DNA from: Rhodococcus sp. (in: high G+C Gram-positive bacteria)
Lineage (GTDB): Bacteria > Actinomycetota > Actinomycetes > Mycobacteriales > Mycobacteriaceae
Direction: 5' to 3'
DNA length: 35,824 nt
Assembly: GCA_004211695.1 (NCBI GenBank)
Contig: SEEV01000030.1
Coordinates: 1 to 35,824, forward strand
Every line of letters begins with the position of its first letter. Positions within the stretch are counted from its first letter, which is position 1. Of the stretch, positions 6,721 through 14,393 are shown one piece after another. The notes beneath the pieces were generated by a model. It made no database searches, was not told where the DNA came from, and worked only from the letters and a program-made list of their open reading frames with translations. The translations under genes and the position numbers were made by a program.

Positions 6721-7782
6721 ATGGGAGACTTCCTCGCTCTCGGCATGACCCATTACCCGCTGCTGGCGGGAACCGACGAGCACATGGCAGGCCTGCTGCG
6801 ATGGACCCTCACCGACCCGGACATCCCGGTCGGGGAGAAGGACCCGGCTCATTGGCCGGACCGGATGCGCTCCGAGTGGTCCGACGACGGTGGAACGGCA
6901 GCCGCGGCGGCACACCGTGCGGAGCTGGTAAGGAATTTGACTCGGGTGCGTGAAGCAGTCGACGAGTTCGCTCCTGATGTCGTCGTGGTGTGGGGCGACG
7001 ACCAGTACGAGAATTTCCGCGAAGAGGTGGTGCCACCGTTCTGTGTGCTCGCCTACGGTGACCTCGAGGTGCCGGCCTTCGAGGTCATGAACGAAAGAGG
7101 CAGCCCGAACTTCTGGGGTAAACCGGACGATTTCGAGATCGTCATGCGTGGTGACGCGTCGGGAGCAAGGCAACTCACCGACGGCCTGATCGAGCGCGGA
7201 TTCGACATGGCCTACTCGTACAAGAAGCGCGCCGGCGCACACTTTCCGCACGCAATCCTCAATACCCTGCTATTCCTCGACTACGAGAACGCCGGCGCGG
7301 AGATGTCGTACCCCTTCATCCCGATGACCGTCAATTGCTATGGGCAACATGCGATCGCGCGTAAGGGTGGATTGGCTAGATTCGCCGACATCGAGTCGGA
7401 GGTCCTCGATCCCTCTGGCCCGACACCGGCCCGTTGTTTCCAAGTGGGTCGAGCCGTCGCGCAGCATTTCCGCGACCGCGACCTCAGGGTGGCGTTCGTC
7501 GCCTCCTCGAGCTGGTCCCACGCCTTCTTGGCGGACAAGCTGTGGCATATGCGTCCCGATACCGAAGCTGACATGCGAATTTACAAGGCGCTGCTCGACG
7601 ACGATTACGCAATGATGCGCAGATACACCAGCGCAGAAGTCGTCGATGCAGGCCAGCACGAGATCCTGAATTGGTTCTGCATGCTCGGTGCGGTCGAGGA
7701 ACTCGGCCTGCGTCGGGAATGGTCCGATCTGGTGGTAACCGACGTCTTCAATTCCAACAAAGCATTTGCGGTCTATGCATAG
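6721..7782 (+). CDS. LigB-type (class III) extradiol ring-cleavage dioxygenase
   Basis: 353 residues, start ATG 6721 after AGAAAGGA. Class III extradiol dioxygenases use Fe(II) to cleave a catechol-type ring next to the diol. Seen: N-terminal GMTHYPLL with the first metal His (H11), VVVWGDDQYENF, the YKKRAGAHFPHAI region, and SSSWSHAFLADK with the conserved late His. The length is a little above simple LigB proteins and fits the single-chain subgroup with an extended C-terminus. It is probably the ring-opening enzyme that follows the Rieske dioxygenase, feeding the amidohydrolase and C-C hydrolase; cleavage position and substrate cannot be read from sequence. It is preceded by operator site 4 and followed by a strong hairpin. 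Confidence 0.85.
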   Translation: MGDFLALGMTHYPLLAGTDEHMAGLLRWTLTDPDIPVGEKDPAHWPDRMRSEWSDDGGTAAAAAHRAELVRNLTRVREAVDEFAPDVVVVWGDDQYENFREEVVPPFCVLAYGDLEVPAFEVMNERGSPNFWGKPDDFEIVMRGDASGARQLTDGLIERGFDMAYSYKKRAGAHFPHAILNTLLFLDYENAGAEMSYPFIPMTVNCYGQHAIARKGGLARFADIESEVLDPSGPTPARCFQVGRAVAQHFRDRDLRVAFVASSSWSHAFLADKLWHMRPDTEADMRIYKALLDDDYAMMRRYTSAEVVDAGQHEILNWFCMLGAVEELGLRREWSDLVVTDVFNSNKAFAVYA

Positions 7783-7792
7783 CGGAGCGCAG

Positions 7793-7832
7793 CGGTAGTG
7801 GCGGGTGGTTCGTGAACCGCCCGCCACTACCG
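7793..7832. terminator. bidirectional hairpin terminator
   Basis: A 13-base perfect stem, CGGTAGTGGCGGG with CCCGCCACTACCG, encloses a second stem GGTTC/GAACC with a two-base loop. It sits between the convergent LigB (+) and SDR (-) genes. A GGAGC/GCTCC pair may extend it outward. No U-tract, as is usual in actinobacteria. Confidence 0.75.
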
Positions 7833-7855
7833 TGCTCCCTGGGTGGAGCGGGGGC

Positions 7856-8653
7856 TCACGCCGCCGAGATCCCCCCGTTCACGCTGATCGCCTGTCCGGT
7901 CAGGCGACGCGCTGCCGGTGAAGCGAGGAAGACGGCCAGAGCGGCCAAGTCTTCGGATTCGGGAACACCGAGATGCGCCTGCTGTGCTGCCTTGGCGAAC
8001 AGTTTCGAACTGAATCCGTCGGAGGTGATCCGTTCGGTCGACCCGGTCCCGATGACGAGCGAGGGAGTCAGGACGTTGGCGCGGATTCCGCTTCGTTTCG
8101 CTTCGATGGCGAGGGTGCGAGTGAACATCACGATCGCCGCCTTCGCTGCTCCGATCACCGACTCACCCGGCGTCGCGGTCTTGGCGGCATCCGATGCGAC
8201 GTTGATGATGACGCCGCCCTTCCGCGCCGTCATGTGGGGGACAATCTCGCTCGCGAGATACATGCATGGCAGCGCCAGCTGGTTGAAGATGCGCGCGATG
8301 TCATCGGTGGGGATGTTCGCGAAGAGTTCCGGCCGGACGTCGGCGGCTGTCGTGGACACCAGAATGTCCACGCCGCCCAGGATCCGCTCGGCTTCGGACG
8401 CGATGTACGCGACACCCTCGACGGTGGTCGCATCGGCGGAGAGGAAGGTCACGTCGCAAGATGAATTAGTGGACGAAACATGCTCTCGTGCAGCTTCTCC
8501 GCGCTCGTCTCCTCGTCCGACGATCACGATCCGCGGAGCGCCGGCCCGTGCGAGGCCGACCGCGGTCGCGAGTCCGATCCCGGCCGTGCCGCCCACGACC
8601 AGCGCACTGCTTTCCTTCAGTTCCTTCGGCGGCGCGATTTCATGCGTACCCAT
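7856..8653 (-). CDS. SDR-family protein lacking the catalytic tyrosine
   Basis: 265 residues, start ATG 8653 with GGAG upstream. Rossmann motif VVGGTAGIG (residues 19-27), the central AAD in place of NAG, Ser154 in the active-site strand, and K171. The spacing S-x12-Y-x3-K is exactly kept, but the Tyr position is Ile167 (GESVIGAAK). The C-terminal VNGG motif is normal. Classical SDR chemistry needs this Tyr, so the protein may use another acid, catalyse a non-redox step, or be regulatory. It is 28 bases downstream of the acyl-CoA dehydrogenase and shares its operon, so it probably acts on a CoA ester intermediate. The intact fold and good codon pattern argue against a decaying gene. Confidence 0.85.
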   Translation of the reverse strand: MGTHEIAPPKELKESSALVVGGTAGIGLATAVGLARAGAPRIVIVGRGDERGEAAREHVSSTNSSCDVTFLSADATTVEGVAYIASEAERILGGVDILVSTTAADVRPELFANIPTDDIARIFNQLALPCMYLASEIVPHMTARKGGVIINVASDAAKTATPGESVIGAAKAAIVMFTRTLAIEAKRSGIRANVLTPSLVIGTGSTERITSDGFSSKLFAKAAQQAHLGVPESEDLAALAVFLASPAARRLTGQAISVNGGISAA

Positions 8654-8681
8654 TTGTGTACTCCGTTCAGGGGGGGTGATG

Positions 8682-9836
8682 TCAGAGGGAAACTGTGCCG
8701 CGAGCGAAGATGTCCTTCGCAATGATGCGCTTCTGGATCTCTGCAGTGCCGTCCGCGACGAGATAGGCGGTGACATCGCGGTAGCGTTGCTGCAGGGGAG
8801 ATTCCGTGGAGTAGCCGAGGTTTCCGTGCACTCGCATCGCGAACTCGATCGCGTTCTTGGCCACGATTGGCGGCCACCACTTGCTCATCGACGCCAACGC
8901 CGTGTGCGGCTGAGTGGTCTCACGTAACCACAGCGCCCGGTAGCAGATCCAGCGTGCACCTTCCAGATAGGTGGCGTGCTCGGCGAATTGGAACGCGAGT
9001 CCCTGGTGCTCGGACAGTGGCTGCCCGAATGTCTCCCGCTGCTGGGCGTACGCCGCTGCTTCCTCCAGGCTCTGCTTTGCGGATCCGAGACACAGGAGAC
9101 CGAGGGCAGCGCGGCTGAAGTCGAAGTGGTCCATGACCGAGTGGAAGCCCTTGCCGAGTTCACCGACGAGGTGGGATTCGGGAATGAACACATCCGACAG
9201 GTGAATGCTTCCCCAGCCAAGCGGTTGGCATCCCATGCCGGGCATATGGCTGATGCTGACGCCTTCCGCGTCGAGCGGCACGACGAAGCAACTCACGCCT
9301 CGCGCACGACTCGATCCCGGCTCGCGCGCATAGACGAGCGCAGCAGTGGCATTCATCGCCCACGAGATTGCTGTCTTCTCGCCGTTGAGTCGCCAGCCGC
9401 CCTCTACTGCTGTTGCGGTGGTGGTCAGGGCACTTGCGTCGGACCCCGACCCGGGTTCCGTCAGCGCGATAGCGATGGTCTGCTCGCCGCGAATCAATGG
9501 CGGAAGGTAGCGGTCTTGGATCTCGTCCCGGCACAGAGCCAGTTGGGATGCGACAAGCCCGATCTGGACGGGCGCCGACGCCATGTTCACGTCGCCGTAA
9601 GCCAGAGTCTCGGTCGCGATCCCGAGGAGAACGGGGTCTTCGGTGCCCGTGCCTCCGTACTGCTCGGGCAGGCCGATGCCCAGCAGATCCAGGTCGCCGA
9701 GTCTCTTCATGATGTCGAAGGGGAATTCGGTTGATGCCGCTCGGTCGCGGTAACCCGGGAGGAGGACACGATCACTGAACGCCGCCAGCGTCTTCCGGAA
9801 CTCTTCCTGTTCGTCGGTGAATGCGAATGAAACCAT
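8682..9836 (-). CDS. acyl-CoA dehydrogenase with Asp at the usual catalytic Glu position
   Basis: 384 residues, start ATG 9836 behind AGGAG. FAD enzyme that introduces a double bond alpha-beta to a CoA thioester. Seen: ALTEPGSGSD (FAD/substrate loop), RQTFGQPL-like RETFGQPL, and the late VADGTAEIQ segment. The residue before GT is normally the catalytic Glu in this subgroup; here it is Asp362. As I recall, an Asp base occurs in enzymes acting on alicyclic acyl-CoAs such as cyclohexanecarboxyl-CoA, which would agree with the AliA-like ligase at 14394-16061. First gene of an operon with the Tyr-less SDR, behind a recognisable promoter at 9936-9963. Confidence 0.9.
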   Translation of the reverse strand: MVSFAFTDEQEEFRKTLAAFSDRVLLPGYRDRAASTEFPFDIMKRLGDLDLLGIGLPEQYGGTGTEDPVLLGIATETLAYGDVNMASAPVQIGLVASQLALCRDEIQDRYLPPLIRGEQTIAIALTEPGSGSDASALTTTATAVEGGWRLNGEKTAISWAMNATAALVYAREPGSSRARGVSCFVVPLDAEGVSISHMPGMGCQPLGWGSIHLSDVFIPESHLVGELGKGFHSVMDHFDFSRAALGLLCLGSAKQSLEEAAAYAQQRETFGQPLSEHQGLAFQFAEHATYLEGARWICYRALWLRETTQPHTALASMSKWWPPIVAKNAIEFAMRVHGNLGYSTESPLQQRYRDVTAYLVADGTAEIQKRIIAKDIFARGTVSL

Positions 9837-9935
9837 CGGAGTGTGCTCCTGTGTGAATCGGTGGAGTGGTCACGGCGAGGGAGCGTTGTCGTGCGTGGGG
9901 AAGCCGGACGGGCCGTTCCTCGCACCGTGAGAGGT

Positions 9936-9963
9936 ATTCTAGATTTGAATAGTAGGACGTCAA
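9936..9963 (-). promoter_or_regulatory. sigma70-type promoter of the acyl-CoA dehydrogenase operon
   Basis: Read on the minus strand: TTGACG (-35), 16-base spacer, TAGAAT (-10), about 100 bases ahead of the ATG at 9836. A TATTC-N7-GAATA inverted repeat overlaps the -10 box, a likely repressor site; the MarR gene at 10029-10559 is adjacent and a natural candidate. This is one of few consensus-like promoters readable in the window. Confidence 0.6.
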
Positions 9964-10028
9964 AGCGTCCGGGGCAAGAGGTCCCGGACCAGTTCTACGC
10001 CCTCATCTGTGCTGCGCGAACGTCTGCG

Positions 10029-10559
10029 TCAGAGCCCGGTCTCGACGTCGCCGACGGCACCGCGCACGAGTTGCAGTTGGGCGATAAGGGATTCCAGAGT
10101 CTCGGTGTCGACCGAGGCCAAGCCGAAGCGCACCGCCGCGAGGCGATCGTTCGCTTCCTCGACGACGGTCGTGCCGGCCGGGGTCAGAGTCGCGAGAACG
10201 GTCCGGCGATCCGTCGTGTGGGCGCGCCGTTCGACGAGTCCGGCCTTCACGAGTTGGTCGACCGCCATCGACACGGTGGTGGGATGAACCATGAGGTACT
10301 TGCTCAATTTGCCGAGCGTCCGAGTATGTCCCTCGGACAGTTGGAGCGAAGTCAGAATGAGATAGGCATTGCGCGAGAGACGGAGTGAGCGCAGCTCCTG
10401 GTCCATGGCGCGGACGACCCACTGGTGTGTACGCAGCAATGCCATGGTGGTGACGAACTCCAGTTCGGCCGAATCCCGGTGCTCCGCCCATTCGGTCCGC
10501 ATCCAGTCGATCACGTCGCGGCGACCGTCGTCGGCAGGCGTGGGCAGGTCACTCGTCAC
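10029..10559 (-). CDS. MarR-family transcriptional regulator
   Basis: 176 residues from GTG 10559, six bases after AGAGGA; a GTG at 10580 would add seven residues but lies upstream of that ribosome site. The winged-helix domain is seen: LSRNAYLILTSLQLSEG, LGKLSKYLMVHPTTVSMAVDQLVKAGLVERR as recognition region, and the wing TTDRRTVLATLTPAG. MarR proteins usually sense small aromatic or acyl-CoA ligands. It lies between the acyl-CoA dehydrogenase promoter and the medium-chain dehydrogenase and probably represses one or both. The stop is about 65 bases from the -35 box of the dehydrogenase promoter. Confidence 0.88.
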   Translation of the reverse strand: MTSDLPTPADDGRRDVIDWMRTEWAEHRDSAELEFVTTMALLRTHQWVVRAMDQELRSLRLSRNAYLILTSLQLSEGHTRTLGKLSKYLMVHPTTVSMAVDQLVKAGLVERRAHTTDRRTVLATLTPAGTTVVEEANDRLAAVRFGLASVDTETLESLIAQLQLVRGAVGDVETGL

Positions 10560-10614
10560 TGCGTGTCCTCTCGTCGTCACCGAACCGCGTCGCGGTCGAT
10601 GATAGACACCGCTC

Positions 10615-11595
10615 TCAGCCGTGTGAGAGAACGATCTTGCCGAACCCGCTTCCCCGCTCGAGGTGCTTGTGCGCTGCGGCCGCCTCGGCGAGTGGGAATA
10701 CCGCGCTGATGGGCACCGGGGGGACGGCCTTCGCGTCGAGCAGTTTCAGAAGTCCCGTGAAGTCCTGCGGGCTGCCCATCGTGGTGCCGATCAGTTCGTA
10801 CTGGCCGAAGTAGAACGGGCGGACGTCGAGGGTGGCGAGTTCGCTGCGCGATGCGCCGAGCACGACCAGTCGGCCACCCGGCCGGAGGGACTCGATGGAC
10901 TGTTGCCAGGTCCCCACCGAATCCAGGACGAGGTCGTATCCCTGTCCGCCGGGGGTGAGGCGGCGTGCGGCGTGCGGCCAGTCGGGTTCGGTGTAGAGCA
11001 CGCCGTCCGCCGCGCCGAGTTCTCGTGCCTGCGAAATCTTGTCCGGCGACGAGGACGTCACTGTGACGTGCGCGCCCACGGCGGCCGCCAGCATCACGGC
11101 CATCGTTGCGACGCCGCCGCCGGCGCCCAGGACCAGGAGATTCTCGCCGGCGCGGAGACGACCGCGCGTGAACAGCGCGCGATAGGTTGTGAGACCGACG
11201 AGAGGCAGCGCAGCGGCCTGCTCCCAGCTGAGCCCGCGGGGTTTCGGGGCGACGCAGTCTGCGGGAACTCGTACGAACTCGGCGTAGGTGCCGCGCTGGT
11301 GGTCACCGAGAATCTCCCACTGCGCGCTCGGTGCCGCCTCTCGGTCGCCCCACCACAGTGACGGGAGGACGAGAACCTCCTCGCCCGTGTCCGTCCGGAT
11401 ACCGGCGCCGTCCGCGCCGAGAACGTGCGGTAGCGGCGACGAGTACTTGCCCTGACGGACAAGGACGTCGTGCCAGTTGAGCGCGGCAGCTTTCAGGCGG
11501 ACGGTGACCCAACCGGGGGGCGCGACCGGATCAGGGGCCGACTCCAACCGTAAGACATCCGGCTCCCCGAATTCGCGCAAAACCACGGCGTCCAC
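10615..11595 (-). CDS. medium-chain dehydrogenase/reductase, quinone-oxidoreductase-like, zinc-independent
   Basis: 326 residues, GTG start at 11595 behind AAAGGA. Two-domain MDR fold: GroES-like N-terminus (ALNWHDVLVRQGKY, VLGADGAG), then the NAD(P) site LVLGAGGGVATMAVMLA. The structural zinc Cys cluster and the usual catalytic Cys/Asp pair of alcohol dehydrogenases are absent, which points to the quinone oxidoreductase or enoyl reductase branch (NADPH reduction of an activated double bond). The stop is 56 bases before the MarR start, so regulator and enzyme may be co-transcribed. A palindrome at 11613-11628 lies directly upstream. Substrate unknown. Confidence 0.82.
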   Translation of the reverse strand: MDAVVLREFGEPDVLRLESAPDPVAPPGWVTVRLKAAALNWHDVLVRQGKYSSPLPHVLGADGAGIRTDTGEEVLVLPSLWWGDREAAPSAQWEILGDHQRGTYAEFVRVPADCVAPKPRGLSWEQAAALPLVGLTTYRALFTRGRLRAGENLLVLGAGGGVATMAVMLAAAVGAHVTVTSSSPDKISQARELGAADGVLYTEPDWPHAARRLTPGGQGYDLVLDSVGTWQQSIESLRPGGRLVVLGASRSELATLDVRPFYFGQYELIGTTMGSPQDFTGLLKLLDAKAVPPVPISAVFPLAEAAAAHKHLERGSGFGKIVLSHG

Positions 11596-11612
11596 AGCAA
11601 TCCTTTCGGTCG

Positions 11613-11628
11613 TACCTTTGAAATGGTA
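11613..11628. promoter_or_regulatory. imperfect palindrome upstream of the medium-chain dehydrogenase
   Basis: TACCTTTGAAATGGTA has TACC...GGTA arms and near-symmetric A/T core, 17 bases from the GTG start. A plausible repressor site, for example for the MarR protein encoded just downstream in the same operon. Confidence 0.4.
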
Positions 11629-11702
11629 GCATTGTTTCAGCGTCGGACGCCATGTCGACGATCTTCTGCGCGTTCAGTGAGCCGAGATGCGGAATTCCCA
11701 CT

Positions 11703-11721
11703 CCTCCAACATGGTTGGAGG
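11703..11721. promoter_or_regulatory. inverted repeat in the divergent dehydrogenase/LuxR gap
   Basis: CCTCCAAC-ATG-GTTGGAGG, a perfect 8-base inverted repeat with a three-base centre. It could be a regulator site or a very tight hairpin in the leader of either divergent gene. Confidence 0.4.
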
Positions 11722-11782
11722 CAGTTTGCCTTGCGCGGCCCGTCTCGGTCGCGGCTTGCTCGCGGCGTATGATTCGTGTTTA

Positions 11783-11797
11783 GTGATGCCAGTCACA
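11783..11797. promoter_or_regulatory. CRP-like site upstream of the first LuxR gene
   Basis: GTGA-TGCCAG-TCACA matches the CRP/FNR-family pattern TGTGA-N6-TCACA in eight of ten arm positions or better. It lies about 75 bases before the ATG at 11872. A possible -10 box (TACTAT) follows it. Actinobacterial Crp/GlxR proteins use this pattern; whether it acts here is inference. Confidence 0.4.
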
Positions 11798-11871
11798 TAC
11801 TATGGACGTCGGTGGGATCGTCTGCCTCGTGGCGTCAGCAACGTCGTGAGGCGACCGAACTACGGAGCGCA

Positions 11872-13011
11872 ATGATTCGGACAGAGCAGGCAGTCGAAGT
11901 GCGGGATGAGGATCTTCTCGACAACGCGCTCGAGTACATGAGCGTCGCCGCGAAGATCCTCGGTTCGGATTTCCGGGCATCCTGCCCGAACGCCGTGTAC
12001 GGAGCGCTTGCCGCCACGCGACATCAACTCGGATGCGCGCTGACCGAAGGACTACTGCCCGAGTCCGACATCGAGGAAGCGTGTTTCCTCCTGGTCCGGA
12101 TCGAAGAACTCCAGGAGCAGTGCGCCGAAAGTGCGGCGATCCGTCGTGCCGCCGAATTGCGGTCTGTTCACGATGCCGCCGCCGGACTCCGTGATCTCGC
12201 GTCCGAGGACATCGTCCAGTCGGCGCCGGGGGCAATCTGCTCTGCACTACCTTTCGCGCGTGCCATGATCTCGGCGATAAGCGGGTCGCTGTGGCAACCG
12301 CAAAGACTTCACGTCGAGCCGGAATTCGACGGGTCGCCGATGGATTTTTCGGAATACGTAGATTCCGCGGAGTTTCCGTTGTCCGACGCGCGGCTGGAGA
12401 CGGAACTCGTTCGCCGACGAGTGCCTGCCCTGGTCCCAGCGCCCGCTCGAGACGAACGGACGTTGAAGGAAATCGTGCTCGCGTCACGCTCCTCGAGCTA
12501 TGTCGCAGCACCCATCGTCTCCGGGGGGCGGGTAATCGGCCTCTTGCATGCTGATCGCCCCGGCGTGCGGGACCCACTCGATCCGGACGACCGTGACCGA
12601 CTGGACGCGTTCGCGACGTTCTTCGCTCTCGTGTACGAGCAGGCGGTGTTGCGGGAACGGATCAGCGCGCAGAGGTCTCGGCTCGCAGCGTCCTTCGACG
12701 CCACCGACATGCTGCTCGAGCGCATGCACAAGGCGGAACTGGGCCTGCGTCCCCGGGTGAATGAGCATCCTCACAGCCCGCGGCGCACCGTCGACGAGAT
12801 ATCTGCGGTAGAGATCAATGCGGTCTTGACGTTCCGCGAGCGCGAGATCCTTTCTCACATCGCGACAGGCGCCACCAACAGTCGGATCGCACAAACACTC
12901 GTCATCTCCGAAGGAACCGTGAAGTCGCACGTCAAGCACATTCTCAAAAAGCTGCGCGTGCCGACCCGGGCGGCGGCGGCGGTGCTCTATTCCCACCAGA
13001 ACCGACGATGA
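11872..13011 (+). CDS. GAF-LuxR transcriptional regulator (first of tandem pair)
   Basis: About 379 residues from ATG 11872 (GGAG five bases upstream). An N-terminal region of unknown fold, a GAF-like sensor (about residues 125-280; SSYVAAPIVSGGRVIGLLHADR), and a C-terminal LuxR helix-turn-helix: LTFREREILSHIATGATNSRIAQTLV followed by SEGTVKSHVKHIL. No response-regulator receiver and no autoinducer-binding domain. Such GAF-LuxR proteins activate catabolic genes in Rhodococcus relatives. It lies 13 bases before a paralogue with the same layout, and next to the CoA ligase that converges on them. Both probably control the ligase/aldehyde dehydrogenase/P450 block. Confidence 0.82.
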   Translation: MIRTEQAVEVRDEDLLDNALEYMSVAAKILGSDFRASCPNAVYGALAATRHQLGCALTEGLLPESDIEEACFLLVRIEELQEQCAESAAIRRAAELRSVHDAAAGLRDLASEDIVQSAPGAICSALPFARAMISAISGSLWQPQRLHVEPEFDGSPMDFSEYVDSAEFPLSDARLETELVRRRVPALVPAPARDERTLKEIVLASRSSSYVAAPIVSGGRVIGLLHADRPGVRDPLDPDDRDRLDAFATFFALVYEQAVLRERISAQRSRLAASFDATDMLLERMHKAELGLRPRVNEHPHSPRRTVDEISAVEINAVLTFREREILSHIATGATNSRIAQTLVISEGTVKSHVKHILKKLRVPTRAAAAVLYSHQNRR

Positions 13012-13024
13012 CGGACACGAAACC

Positions 13025-14209
13025 GTGAACAGTGGCCAACCCTCGACAGAGAGCACCGCACGATCGAGAGGCGACGGCGAAGCCATGAAGACGGCCGTGT
13101 CGCTACTCGGCCGCTTGCGCCACGACTTCGGTCTCGGGCCCGAAGCTCCGAGCGAGACACGCAAGGTCTCACCGGGCCTCGTGCTCGCCATGCTCGACGA
13201 GGCCACGGAAGCCGGGCTCCGTGGACTGCCGACAATCGCCGCGGACAGAAGGGTGTCCTTCGGAAGGCTCCTCGTCGAGATCCGAGATGCCCGCCACCGG
13301 CTGCACGCGGCACCGTCCTCGTCTGCGGTCGTCTGCGCCGCCGAGTTCGCAGGTGCAATTCGACGTCTTCGCGGTGCCGAAACAGTGGCCGGGTTGTCCA
13401 GGAGTGTGTGCGCCGAGGCCGCCGCGATGACCGGCCTCGGCCGTGTGCTGCTCTCGGAGGTCCACGGTGATGCCTGGACCGTCGTGGAGACGCAGTTCGA
13501 GAAGGGCGCTGTGCCCGAAGTCGCTTCACTCGCGACCACCCGGATAGCGCCCGGATCGCCGGAGGAACAAGCCATCCAGACGCGCACCGCAGTCCTCGTG
13601 TTGCCGAATCCGCAGACTTCTACGGGGAATTCCAGAGCCATCGTAGGTGCCTCGTTCTTCGGTACCGAAGGGTATGCCGTGGCCCCGATCGCCGTCTCTA
13701 TCGGGGTCATCGGCCTGATCCACGCCGGTCGCCCCGACGGCAGAAAGCCGACCGTCGCCGAACGGGACCTGCTTGACGCCTTCGCCGCCAGCTTCGGGAC
13801 TCTCGTCGAACGAGCGCTCGTGTCCGAACGACTGACCGAACAGAAGCGGCTGATCGTCGAACGCCTGCAACAGGAAAGCCTCGAGGCGGAGGGACTGTCG
13901 AATGCAGAGGTCGCCTTCGGGAAGCCACGTGTCGAGGGTGCCGCGTCGTTGTCACCTGCGCCCCTGTCCTCCACATGCAACGCACCAGGTCTGGAAGAAC
14001 TCACCGGGCGGGAGCGCGAAGTCTTCCATCTCTTGGCGGCGGGCAAATCCAACACGGAGATCGCGGATGCACTGGTGATCAGCGTCTTCACGGTGAAATC
14101 GCACGTCAAGAAGATCCTGCGAAAGCTGGGAGCGATGAACCGGTCAGAGGCGATCTATCGGTACCTGGAGATGACCAAGCCCGACGCCTCGTCCCGCCGC
14201 ATCACCTGA
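13025..14209 (+). CDS. GAF-LuxR transcriptional regulator (second of tandem pair)
   Basis: About 394 residues from GTG 13025; an ATG at 13085 would give 374. The layout is as in the preceding gene: helical N-terminus, GAF-like domain (AVAPIAVSIGVIGLIHAGRP), long helix, then LTGREREVFHLLAAGKSNTEIADALV and VFTVKSHVKKILRKL as the LuxR DNA-binding domain. It shares the unusual N-terminal arrangement with its neighbour, so the two arose by duplication, but they are clearly diverged and the recognition helices differ at several positions. It ends before a strong bidirectional hairpin. Confidence 0.82.
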   Translation: MNSGQPSTESTARSRGDGEAMKTAVSLLGRLRHDFGLGPEAPSETRKVSPGLVLAMLDEATEAGLRGLPTIAADRRVSFGRLLVEIRDARHRLHAAPSSSAVVCAAEFAGAIRRLRGAETVAGLSRSVCAEAAAMTGLGRVLLSEVHGDAWTVVETQFEKGAVPEVASLATTRIAPGSPEEQAIQTRTAVLVLPNPQTSTGNSRAIVGASFFGTEGYAVAPIAVSIGVIGLIHAGRPDGRKPTVAERDLLDAFAASFGTLVERALVSERLTEQKRLIVERLQQESLEAEGLSNAEVAFGKPRVEGAASLSPAPLSSTCNAPGLEELTGREREVFHLLAAGKSNTEIADALVISVFTVKSHVKKILRKLGAMNRSEAIYRYLEMTKPDASSRRIT

Positions 14210-14327
14210 ATCAACCATTGGTACCGGGCACGACGACCCGGACACCGTCGCATTGACCGTTGACTCAGTGGAGTTCCCTTCGGAACGAGAGGTTTCGCTT
14301 GTTGGAGGAAGGCCGGCACCGAACCGG

Positions 14328-14364
14328 AACAGGGGCTGCGCAATATCGTTGCGCAGCCCCTGTT
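14328..14364. terminator. strong bidirectional terminator hairpin
   Basis: A 16-base perfect stem, AACAGGGGCTGCGCAA with its complement, and a TATCG loop. Flanked by TTTC on the plus side and by GGTTC on the other. It separates the convergent LuxR pair (+) and acyl-CoA ligase (-). Confidence 0.85.
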
Positions 14365-14393
14365 TCGCGGGCACTCGGCAGTGCCGGGTGGTC

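Noticed and set aside
11872-14209. Quorum-sensing LuxR pair
   Set aside because: The sensor region is GAF-like; no autoinducer-binding domain and no LuxI-type synthase nearby.
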